From Gnetum montanum (lineage: Eukaryota > Streptophyta > Gnetopsida > Gnetales > Gnetaceae): 64,000 nucleotides of DNA. Numbering within the stretch: the stretch's first letter is position 1; the number at the start of each line of letters is the position of its first letter. Both the position numbers and the translations under genes were made by a program. A model generated the notes under the pieces. It was given only the letters and a program-made list of their open reading frames with translations, was not told the DNA's origin and ran no database searches. The stretch spans positions 295,836 through 359,835 of the forward strand of contig MNCI01017937.1 of NCBI GenBank assembly GCA_015680685.1, written 5' to 3'. Shown in pieces: positions 46,730 to 56,174 of the stretch.

Positions 46730-48013
46730 GTAGAACACATAGCCTCTATTAATGGTGCAGATACCTAGGAGTGGTACACCAACATTAAAGCCTACCTGCA
46801 ACATGGAAAGCCCCCAAATGGATTGATGTCTGCATAGAGAGATGCGATTCACAAGCGTGCTCGACAATATGTGCTCATGGAAGACAACGCCTTGTGCAAA
46901 TGCTCCTATGATGGGATATTGCTAGCATGCGTAAATGAGGAGGAAGCAAAGAAGGTGGTTAATGAAGTACATGAGGGACTATGTGGTGGACACATAGCAC
47001 CTAGGGCTATGGCTGTAAGAATTAGACATCTAGGGTACTATTGGCCTCACATGGAGTGTGATTGCCTGGCCAAATTCAAGACGTGTGATACGTGCCAACA
47101 ATATGCAAATCTCATACACGTTTCACCTACGGAGCTGCATCCAACGTAGATTATGTGGCCTTTCTAGCGATGGGGACTAGACCTCATAGAACCTATCACA
47201 CCTAAGTCTTTTGCAGGGCATAGCTTCATCATCACCACCACTGAGTATTTTACTAAGTGGGTAGAGGCTATCCCCCTAAGGAAGACTGCATCTCAGTAGG
47301 TTTTCCACTTCATCTTGGATAACATTGTGACAAGGTTTGGACCTCCCATGACTATTGTGATCGACAACGGGCCACAGTTCAGTAGTACAGAAACTCGAAC
47401 CTTCTACAGAAATCTTGGCATCAGACAATCATTCTCCTTGCCATATTACCCGTAGGTGAATGGACAGGCAAAGGCTACAAATAAGTCCATCATCAACTTG
47501 CTGAAAAGAATGCTTAACAACAATAAGAGGTGATGGCATGAGAAAATCCTCTATGTGCTATGGGCTTACAGAATGGCATGCAGGACTGTGATAGGTAAGA
47601 CATCTTATAGTCTTGTTTATGGATCTGAAGTGGTGTTACCTCTTGAGTTGTAGGTGCCATCACTCCGGATGATCCTATCAAATGTCATGAGTGAAGCCCA
47701 AAACAATGAGTCAAGGATCATCGACCTTGACTCAATAGAGGAGGAGCATGTACAAACACTGGGTCTCATAGAGCATTACCAGAACAAGAAACAACAAAAA
47801 AATCATGCAAATTTGCATCAACGGCCAATACAGAAGGGAGAGCTCATTCTCAAGGCTATCTGTGAGCATATGAACAAATTCTCAGCAAACTAGAAAGGTC
47901 CATACATGGTCACAAAAGCCTTTGGTAATGGGGCCTTCAAGTTGGTAGACATGGATGACAATGAGTTTGCAAATCCGGTGAGTCACTCATACCTCAAGTT
48001 GTACTACATCTAA
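46730..48013 (+). pseudogene. integrase of the Tat element
   Basis: The zinc-binding HHCC region appears intact (46960-47110: V-H-E-G-L-C-G-G-H, then C-D-T-C-Q-Q). Catalytic core: G-L-D-L-I-E-P-I-T-P (47170), V-I-D-N-G-P-Q-F (near 47360), and V-N-G-Q-A-K-A-T-N-K (near 47455), where the third catalytic residue, normally Glu, is Lys. The C-terminal G-P-Y-M-V module ends Y-L-K-L-Y-Y-I with TAA at 48011. In-frame stops are predominantly TAG, for example the conserved Gln of Y-x-P-Q-x-N-G-Q. Confidence 0.9.
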
Positions 48014-48025
48014 GGCATGAAGACG

Positions 48026-48405
48026 GTAAGCTCATCTGCTACAACATAAAACTGGTAAACAAATGTCTACTACGACGTAAAACTGGTAAAGGTGAGCAAA
48101 CGTCCACTATGACGTTAAACTGGTAAAGCTTCACCAACGTTCGCTACGATGTAAAACTAGCACGGACAGTCTGCTATGACTATAAACTGGTATAGATGGT
48201 CTACTAGGACCTTAAATTAGCACATCCACCTTCTGCTATGATGATAAACTAGCACAGTGGTTTGCTAGGACCTTAAACCAGTATAATGACCATCCGCTAT
48301 GACGTTGAACTGACACATATAGCCTGCTAGGACCTTAAACCAGCATAGCGGTTTGCTAGGACCTTAAACTAGCACATCATGGTCTACCAAGACCTTAAAC
48401 TGGGT
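48026..48405 (+). repeat. about 40-bp tandem array after pol, about ten units
   Basis: Units of the type GGTTTGCTAGGACCTTAAAC followed by CAGCATA or TAGCACA. Early units are degenerate (TACGACGTAAAACTGGTAAA); later ones are closer to each other. The array starts about a dozen bases after the pol stop. Confidence 0.85.
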
Positions 48406-48733
48406 TTGCGGCATGTCCCCAGCATGCATCTACACCAGTACACAACAAGCGAGCATGCACAGTGTCGGCATGAGGTGGGACATTGTAGTTCCAAAATGCA
48501 GTTCATGACGCCATGGAAACACCCTCTAGAACATATGCAATGCCACTGCACTTGGAATCTAACTAATCCTCTGGAGATGTCATATGACATCATGCTGACC
48601 CTCCGGACCTACTTCCACCATAGCTCATTGCCTTGGCAGTAACTTCCTTGGTCAGTGCCTGCTGCTGGAGCACTAGCAGTTTTGTGGCCTAGCCACAATA
48701 TTGCTAGCCTCCAGCCCCTGCTAGCATCTAAGC
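48406..48733 (+). other. Tat element, noncoding spacer
   Basis: GC-richer than the surroundings, no coding frame that I trust. Confidence 0.5.
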
Positions 48734-49266
48734 TCAAGAGACATTCAGCTCTTGGGTAGCCAATCTCATAGTTGAACTAAGAATGCTTGCCTTCGATAGG
48801 GATTCCTGAGAATTTGCACTCACAGCAACTCTTAGCCTCCTCGATGCCATCTCCTCCATGTTGATGCTGCTAAGGCCACTGTTGGCCTCCCTAGTTTGGA
48901 TGCCACATGTCTTAGCAACAACATTAGTTGCTCCAATAGCATCCAAAACAAGACCTTTGCCTTCGGTTTGCATCATGGGTTTTTCTCTTGGTTTTCTCTC
49001 TGTTATGCTTGCAGGGTGCGTACCAGAGGGGTGTTGGTCGAAGGTGTGTCTCTCCACGACAGAAAATGCTACAGTGTTACAAGGTGGTTGTCTTGATTAG
49101 CTTGGCTACTTCAGAGTACACATCCTATTCTACCCATTTAGCTTTTCCCAACGCTTATCAAGCCCTTCCATATGCTCAACCACAAAGTCCATGACGTGCG
49201 TAACATAGCTCGCCACATGGGAAGCATCTCTAGGTAGGTTAAAGCCCCCACGTGGATGTAACACAA
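48734..49266 (-). pseudogene. second antisense open stretch, between pol and the 3' LTR
   Basis: One minus-strand frame can be followed from about 49266 to a TGA at 48734-48736 with only three internal stops. It reads L-P-R-D-A-S-H-V-A-S-Y-V-T-H-V-M-D-F-V-V-E-H-M-E-G-L-D-K-R-W-E early and is open for 107 codons at the end (48734-49057). A splice-acceptor-like TTTTTGTAG precedes it near 49295, and more antisense coding-like sequence may exist up to 49620. The position matches that of the antisense additional ORFs known in Tat-lineage elements. The protein family is not recognised. Confidence 0.35.
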
Positions 49267-49713
49267 CTCATCCTGGGAAGAAACACCTGTCCTACAAAAA
49301 CATTGTTTGCAAATGTAAAAGGGAAAATAGTAAGAGAAAAGCATAAGAGAGCAAAAGCTCACGTGCAAAAAAAAAATGGCTTAAAAAAAATGGCACATAG
49401 GCTGTTTCACAATCACCCTCTCTAAATTTTTTGATGAGGGGTTGAAGGTCAGCAAAAGAAAAGATGACCATGCAAACAACTCCCTCACAAGCACTCTAAC
49501 GAGGGATTCTGCTAACTTTCATCTTTAGCATTTTCCTGAAATCCCTTTCCTCTCTGCTTAGCCCTTCCCTCTCCCTCATAAAACCAATGCAACACTCTTA
49601 AGCATAGCTAAGCGACATCTCGGAAATCACCAAAGAAAAATGTTAGCATTTTTTCCTTTGTGGTGTTTTGTATTCTTTGTCAATGTTTCTCGGGTCCATC
49701 CTTCAGATGTTGA
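49267..49713 (+). other. Tat element, 3' noncoding
   Basis: Ambiguous: several minus-strand frames near 49440-49580 look coding-like but conflict with each other. Confidence 0.45.
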
Positions 49714-49727
49714 CAAAGAGGGGCCAA
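49714..49727 (+). promoter_or_regulatory. polypurine tract of the Tat element
   Basis: CAAAGAGGGGCCAA immediately before the 3' LTR start TGAAACACC. Confidence 0.7.
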
Positions 49728-51554
49728 TGAAACACCCTAAATTTTCAAGGCATTCTTACTTCACCAGGTCCTTGGAATTCAGGTAGCGTCATGTCAATTT
49801 GGTAAGAAATGGACACTTTGAGTTTAGACTGTCCAGTTCGGAAAATTTTCTATGTCTAGTGTTGACAAGCTCAACGGACTCTCCAGTCTACCCACCTGGG
49901 TAATTCATCTAGTTGATAGTCTACTCAGAAGCAATGCATGGGGTTGTCAGCAGTGCTCAAGTTGCATAAAATAGTTTGGAAAATTTTCTAGTCAAGAATT
50001 TTGCTATGCTATGTAGCGTAGCAAGCCTCAGAAAGTTGCAGAATGAAGTGCTATGCTATGCTATGCTATGTAGCATAGCATAGCATAGAAAAAGCAAGAC
50101 AGAAAGGCCTAGATTACTTAGTGATTTCAACTACACTTAGCAAAAACCTCTGGCCTTTCAAAACCAATTTCTTTGCTTAACTTCCAAGTCTTTCAGCAAA
50201 GCTCCTTTCATTGGAAGAGAAGGCTATGTCAGCTGCTATGCTATGATATGCTACGCAATGTAGCACAACATAGTAATAATGTAAGAATGAGAAAGGATGT
50301 CTCAGGATGTAGAATCAACAAGTTTGCAGGTTTCACATCGCAAAAATGCAAAGGTCACAAATTTTCAGCATGATCTTCAAATATTTGCAATGCAAATCAT
50401 AGTTAAGTCCACCACTACGCTATGCTACGCTACGTAGCGTAGCATAGTGTAGCCAACATGTAGAAAATAGCCAACACACTTCAAAGGCTTCTAGCACTTG
50501 TAATTAACTCCAAGGTAGATTTCTTCCTTGAACTGGTGGCTACGCTATGCCAAACATGCTATGCTCCACAACGTAGCACAGCGTAGCAGGCGGTTGGGCG
50601 TAGCATAGTGTAGCAAGCAGTCACGCTACACCAAACATGCTACCCTCCATAGCGTAGCAGGCAGCTATGCTACATCAATGCACTTTACTCCTTGTTTGCA
50701 TCGTTGTCACACCTGATCCCAAGAGCTCTAATTTTGATAGCATAATTGCAACGTGGAAGGCTCGTCAATCAATCAACTTTGCATGTCCATGTAGCATGGA
50801 CACATCAACATCTTGTGGGTCCAAGACACGTGGCATCCAAACTGTATTTCTCATATGCTCCTAGCCCTATAAATACCTCGACGAGCAATGCTCAAAGGGT
50901 TGAAAAATTGGCATTTTAAAGAGCAAAACCGTTTGGCAAAAATTGAAGTTGGTTGGCATTTTTGAGCAGCTTTAAGCATTGTTGGCAAAAATTTGGCTTG
51001 GTAGGAATCAAATTAGCAATGTTGAGCATTGTAAACATTCACGAGTTGGCAAAATCAAAGAGTTAGCATTTCCACTTGGCATTTTGTTAGCTCATTTCTA
51101 TTGCCCTTGTAGCATTTTGCATTGTTAGCTTTTGAAACTATGTTCAAGCATATAGTTGGCTTGCTTTTGAACATCCTAGTTACTCTTGGGATCTTTGTGC
51201 TTCCCAGCATCGCACAACCGATTGTATCCACCTTGACAAAGTAAAGCTGTAATCTTGAAGCGGTGCATTTCTTAACTCCAGTTTACTTCATTTTCTTACA
51301 TATCATTGCATTTTACATCATTTTCACTTCCTTGCATATAATAATCAATATTTTACAATATAAAAATTATTTTCCAAGTTACACATTTGCAAAAGGTTTA
51401 GTGACACCGATTAAGTCCTTGTCTAATCAACCAAATAGTTCAAGGCACCCCATTTCCATTTTATCCAGCACGGCCCTCACGCAGATCTGGGGTTAAGACT
51501 GTCTGACTGATGACCCCTTGGTGTTTCCATTTGTCGATGTTTTTGGTCATTACA
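49728..51554 (+). repeat. Tat element 3' LTR
   Basis: Collinear with 36357-38239 with about 10 percent differences. It contains a perfect 28-bp palindrome (50420-50447) made of the TGCTACGC/GCGTAGCA motif. Ends GTCATTACA, followed by target-site copy AGACC. Confidence 0.93.
50415..50452. repeat. near-perfect 38-bp palindrome in the LTR
   Basis: Arms CTATGCTACGCTAC and GTAGCGTAGCATAG meet without a spacer at 50433/50434 (28 bp perfect) and extend to 38 bp with one mismatched pair. It could fold as a hairpin in DNA or RNA. Confidence 0.85.
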
Positions 51555-52366
51555 AGACCCAGATACACTGGCAGAGAGGCAAAGTTGCATTCTACAGTAT
51601 ACCACAACCTCGTTGTAGCCTTGCAGGACACCATAGCCCATGATACATCATAACAACCAACTTGGTAGGCATGGTTCATCACAAAAAAACACTAGAATTC
51701 ATGGCCTGACACCACTGAGACTATGACTATGCTCCCACTATGCCTATTGTGCATTGTATACCTTCTAAGACCCTTTTGGAGTTAACTACACTCCGATTTG
51801 AGGTGGTGTTCCATTTCTCTCTTCCATGTCTAACATTTTATTGCATTTTTCTTGCATCTTTTCACACTTTTTCATGTGTTGTCATGTTGTACTACACTTG
51901 GATGGTAGTCTCTGCAAGTTTACACTCTCATTTCAGTTGAAACCTTTGGCTATGCTCACCCCTATTCCATGGCTATGCTCTATACTTAGCACCGCGAAGC
52001 ATAGCTTTGACACATAGCACTATTTTGCATTTTCATTTTAGCTAACCATGCCACCCCTTGGTTGTACCCACTACCTTGGTCACAACCAACAAAGTCCCTA
52101 TTCAATTGACAAGATTGTTTAGGGTGCTTTGCCTCTATTTTTAGCAAGGCCCTCGTGCAAAGGTGGGGTTAAGGCTGTGTGTCTGTTAACCCCTTGGTGA
52201 TTCTAGCCACTAACATTTTCAATCATTATATTTTTTGGAACTAGAAAGAGGGCCTCACATTTTTATTTTGCATTTTCTGATTGTTGTCCCACGTGATCTC
52301 TCCACCACCGATTGGTGTAGGTTGGACCCCATCGTCGATTCTGCTAGAACCCCACTGGACAAAATA

Positions 52367-52525
52367 GGTAACCACCATGGATAAAGCTTAGAACGAAGAC
52401 TAGGATAAATCTTAACATTATTCTAATCTATACAATCATGTAAGGCCTACTAAGCCCTCTAAATGCTTTTGAAGATATGGGATCTAGGAATGATAATCAT
52501 ATAAGAAGAAAGAATTTAATTAGTG
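52367..52525. repeat. long flank duplication, right copy
   Basis: Second copy of 35633-35789; it continues to the right into LINE sequence, whereas the left copy abuts the LTR. Confidence 0.85.
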
Positions 52526-54755
52526 AAGTAGATACCTCCAAAATGGATTTTTCTTGGGAAACGCTTGTTGTAGCATTAGTTGGAGGAGAGTTCCAATAAT
52601 TTCAAAAGCATCTAAATGTTGAAACAACCACTTTTCCAACAAAGTAAGCCCCTATTTGAAAGAATTTAAAAGATCTAAACCACTCTTTTTCTTACGGAGA
52701 GTAACAATATCTCAAGAAAATTGATGAAAATGTTTTAAGAATCTTTAGAGGATCACATGAAATCTCAAAATGATCATTCCAACTTCTAATAAGCATCTTT
52801 AGAGGGAGCACAACATAAAGAATAATACACATGTGTAGAAGCAAAAATATATTTGCAAACTTGACACTTGCATGGAAGAGTAAGGGGTTTTTTCTTAGAT
52901 TTATTAATTTTCTTTTGAATGTAAGAAAACACTTGATCTTAGAGAGTCAATGGAAATCCTTTAAATGAAAGGGAATCCCAAAAATCTTAATGATATCTTG
53001 ATCTTGGATTAGTTTCTAATTTTTGTTAGGTAAATAATAGTTATTTTTTGAAACAATTAATAGAGAATTTAGTCCAATTAATTGCAAAGTTAGAAAGAGA
53101 ACAACATTGATGCATTCAAAACAAGATGCAATGTAGGCTAGTAGGTGTATTTTGAATAAGGAAAAGGTAGTCGTTGGGAAAATGCATATTAAGAAGATGA
53201 TGTTGAGTGAAAAGAAAAACTCCAGTGATAGCCTTATTGTGAATATCATAATCACCATGTGAGAAGAAAGAGGATAGCATTGTCCTACTGACCTACAAAT
53301 AGATAAGAGAGAAGTGATACTAGAAGTAGTAGCTATTCTAGTAAAGACATTTGAGAATCAACATTTTATCATATGTAAAAACTTGGGGCATAAACGAAGT
53401 TTAGTGATGATCTACAAAATGAAGTTCCACTTAATGTTGTCATAAGCCTTTACATAATCTAGCATAATAAAGAGAATATCCTAACCCTCATCTTCTATTC
53501 ACTAATATTCTCTTTATGAAGTTAAATGATTAGTGATGATGGTACAATCAATTGAAATTTTTTCTAAATAATACAAAGGAGATGAACTATTTAGGTATTT
53601 CAAAAAGTTCTTACAGTGTTTATCTTGAATTTTTAACCAAATAAGCCTACTTTTGGTTATGACACTTTGTTTCTTGTAAACATTTCATTGCAGAAAAGTT
53701 GATTAGGTTCTAACCAAATCCTCCTGAACTTGTGAGTTGAAAGGATCTTGAAACACCTAAACTAACAATCATTCAATAATAGATTAAACATTGTTGTATT
53801 GTTATCTAGCATGAGAGGCTACTTCCTTATCATAATAGTGAGCAGAATCCTGAACTCTACAAGTAGGATGATGTCACTATTGCATCTAACCCACTTAGCT
53901 TGAGGATATTAGTTCAACATTTCAAAGGATTAAGTGAAATTTTTGAGTAGTAGGAGATGAAGAAAAAGTTGTTATGTAATTGAAAAAGATGGAAATTATA
54001 TTTAAGGTAATTATCATTAATCTGAATTAACATGATGATAGCAAATGATTTGATAGAGTTGCATGTTGATGAAAAATAATAGTAGAAGTTATTCACTAGA
54101 AAGAAAGAGTGGAAAAATAAAGCATGTTCAACTAGCTATAAATATGAGCTCTCACAAGACAATGATTACTCTAGGTATATCTATGAAGAAGATCACTTGT
54201 AAAAGTAGCATCCACATCTATAAGATAGAAATTTTTCATAAAATTAGATCATTATTGATACTCATTTGTTGGCACTAGAAAAGACACACCTCCTAACTTG
54301 TCATTAGAAGACTCTATCACATTAAAATCATCTTAAGAGATCCAAGGAATAGAGGGAAGAGCAACTAAAATTTCCTACCACAATAAAGGTCATTCTAGAG
54401 AAACATTAGGCTCATAAACTAAACATATACAAAAAGGACCATGTGAGGAGAAGAAGATCACCCAAATAACCCTATGACCTAAATCAAAACCACATTGTAT
54501 ATGTTTATCTTTATAATAAGAGAAAAAAAGAATGACAACATTACCTTTTCCATACTCATGTGATTTAGTAATGATAGATAAGTGAGGAAGAAACTAATGT
54601 ACTAATAAAGATAAATGTTTGACTACAATCTTATTTTGTTGAAATTTTTTTTAAAAAAAACTAGAGAGAAAATGGATTGCATGTTTACATTGAAGCCAAT
54701 TAGTCAAGCCTCAAACATTCAAAGATAAGACATTCTAGAGTTCCAATTACTCTTA
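52526..54755 (-). pseudogene. L1-type LINE, endonuclease and reverse transcriptase
   Basis: Minus strand, right to left. The endonuclease begins near 54745 with S-L-N-V-x-G-L-T-N-W-L (usual SWNVRGLN) and has I-I-x-W-G-F-D-type and D-F-N-V-I-E-S (usual GDFN) motifs around 54300-54500. The RT has L-D-Y-V-K-A-Y-D (near 53440-53470), R-S-V-G-Q-C-Y-P-L-S (usual RSVRQGCPLSP, near 53280) and F-P-N-D-Y in place of F-A-D-D-T (53168-53182), so catalytic Asp is altered. Many stops. It is the oldest layer of this nest, since the LTR elements are inserted in it. Confidence 0.8.
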
Positions 54756-55165
54756 GAAAATTTAAATCTTAGAATATTTTCTAGAAATGTTTTTAAATCT
54801 TCATCCTTTGCTAGTCCTTTTAGGTAGTTATAGATACCATAGTCTACATCAACAATCAAGGTAGCTTCTCAAATACAAGCTACATATTCAAAATCATTTA
54901 TGTTTTCTAAGTACTCAATTCAAAATGATAATTTTGGGGAAGTTAGTGGAAGAAAAAATGTTAAATCATCATCATCCAAAGTTCAAAAATCTACTTTTTC
55001 CCCAATGATCAATTCTATTTCTTTAGTTACTATAAGCAACTCGTTTTCTATTTTCTCACATGTTATGGAAGTTGATACTTCAAATTTAGAATTTTATAAG
55101 GATCTTTCGTAAGACACTTTTTCTTACCATTTTCTCCATAAGAGAAAGTAATCAAGTAAGTCTAC
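54756..55165. other. intergenic or LINE upstream region
   Basis: May hold LINE ORF1 remains, but no zinc knuckle or clear frame was found. A plus-strand frame at 54900-55112 has no recognised domain. It ends TCTAC, the expected left target-site copy of the next element. Confidence 0.4.
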
Positions 55166-56044
55166 TGATGAGTCATGGATTGGCCATGTCCACGAGGCCT
55201 CGTCGACTGGGCCCTGTCAACGTTTCATTTCATGCATTGACATGACCCATCAATGCAAGGTCTAATCTTGCTTATAAATATGTGCCAACCCCCTATGTTC
55301 AGGAATCATCTTGTCATAGTGTAGCAAAGCTCTTGTAGTTTTTACATTTAAAAGTTAGAGTATTTTCTTGAGTGCCTATAGTAGGAGTCATTGAGTGTAT
55401 AGATCTTTATACAAGCACTATTGTACCTGAGCATGATAGTGTGTGCAATAATAAAGATGAGTTTTCTGATCAAACCTTATAACATTCTAGATAGTTTAAA
55501 TGTTTGATTTATGCATTGAATGTTTTCAACTATTTATTCAATGTTTTCTAGTAATTAATCTAATTAAGTAATTAAGCAAGATAACCTAAATAGCAATTAA
55601 GTAAACACATGAGTACAACTACTTTGAGCATGCATATGATGCTTGGTAATCCTAGCAATGCTTAACACTTGGTAACCTAGCAACATTATACATGTTGAGG
55701 ATGTGTACAACAAGTGGGAATAGATACATATGTTAGGACTAGTTGAACAATAGTTAGCCCATTAGATTAAAGTAGGTATTAAATTACTGTATTCTCTTTC
55801 ATACCTATTTTAAGCATAAAACCATAAAATATAAAATGACAAAAATCATGTACCTTAATTACACTTAAACCATACCGTTGAGGTTCACAAGTGTAGTTGG
55901 GAAGATAATGAATGTCCTCAACATCTAGTTTACTTCCTAGAGAACTAGTGCACAAAAACTATAGAGTCCATGAAATTTGACTAGATCACATATGAACACT
56001 TTGTGATTATATGGTTGGACGTAGGGGTACCTCACTGCTCATCA
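55166..56044 (+). repeat. gypsy copy 3, 5' LTR
   Basis: Starts TGATGAGTCATGGATTGGCC and ends CACTGCTCATCA. U3 has GTCGACTGGGCCCTGTCAAC, TATA box (TATAAATA) at 55273-55280, and the shared R-U5 block with CTTGGTAACCTAGCAA and GATGTGTACAACAAGTGGGA. Confidence 0.9.
55273..55280 (+). promoter_or_regulatory. TATA box of gypsy copy 3 LTR
   Basis: TATAAATA about 105 bp into the LTR, as in copies 1 and 2. Confidence 0.72.
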
Positions 56045-56045
56045 T

Positions 56046-56064
56046 TGGCACCATTGTTGGGGAC
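56046..56064 (+). promoter_or_regulatory. primer-binding site, tRNA-Asp type
   Basis: TGGCACCATTGTTGGGGAC, one base after the LTR; transitions from TGGCGCCGTTGCCGGGGAT. Confidence 0.78.
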
Positions 56065-56174
56065 TCTTTTTGTTGAAATGTGCACTATAATATCATTGGA
56101 TGAACCCTAAGGTCAACATTATTTCCAAATAATATAATTACAAGGCACACTAATATTTTTAATTGTTTTGCAAA

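Larger units (their letters stand above)
36357..51554 (+). mobile_element. Tat-lineage Ty3/gypsy retrotransposon with antisense cargo genes
   Basis: Complete 15.2-kb element: LTRs (36357-38239 and 49728-51554), PBS, gag, protease, RT, RNase H, a second (archaeal-type) RNase H, integrase, tandem repeats and polypurine tract. The target-site duplication AGACC is perfect (36352-36356 and 51555-51559). The dual RNase H identifies the Tat lineage. Unusually, about 3.4 kb lie between protease and RT, containing tandem repeats and an antisense gene relic, and a further antisense open stretch lies between pol and the 3' LTR. LTRs differ by roughly 10 percent by eye. Key catalytic residues are lost, so it is inactive. 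Confidence 0.93.
35790..52366 (+). mobile_element. truncated LTR element (single LTR plus leader), split by the Tat element
   Basis: The LTR starts TGAAACACCACAAAATTTC at 35790, is interrupted at 36356, resumes at 51555-51560 and ends at about 52230 (CATTATA, the last CA decayed to TA). A PBS-like TGGAACTAGAAAGAGGGCC follows at 52236 and then about 130 bp of leader to 52366. These features match the LTR, PBS and leader of the inner Tat element, so the two are related families. There is no internal coding region and no second LTR. Confidence 0.8.
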
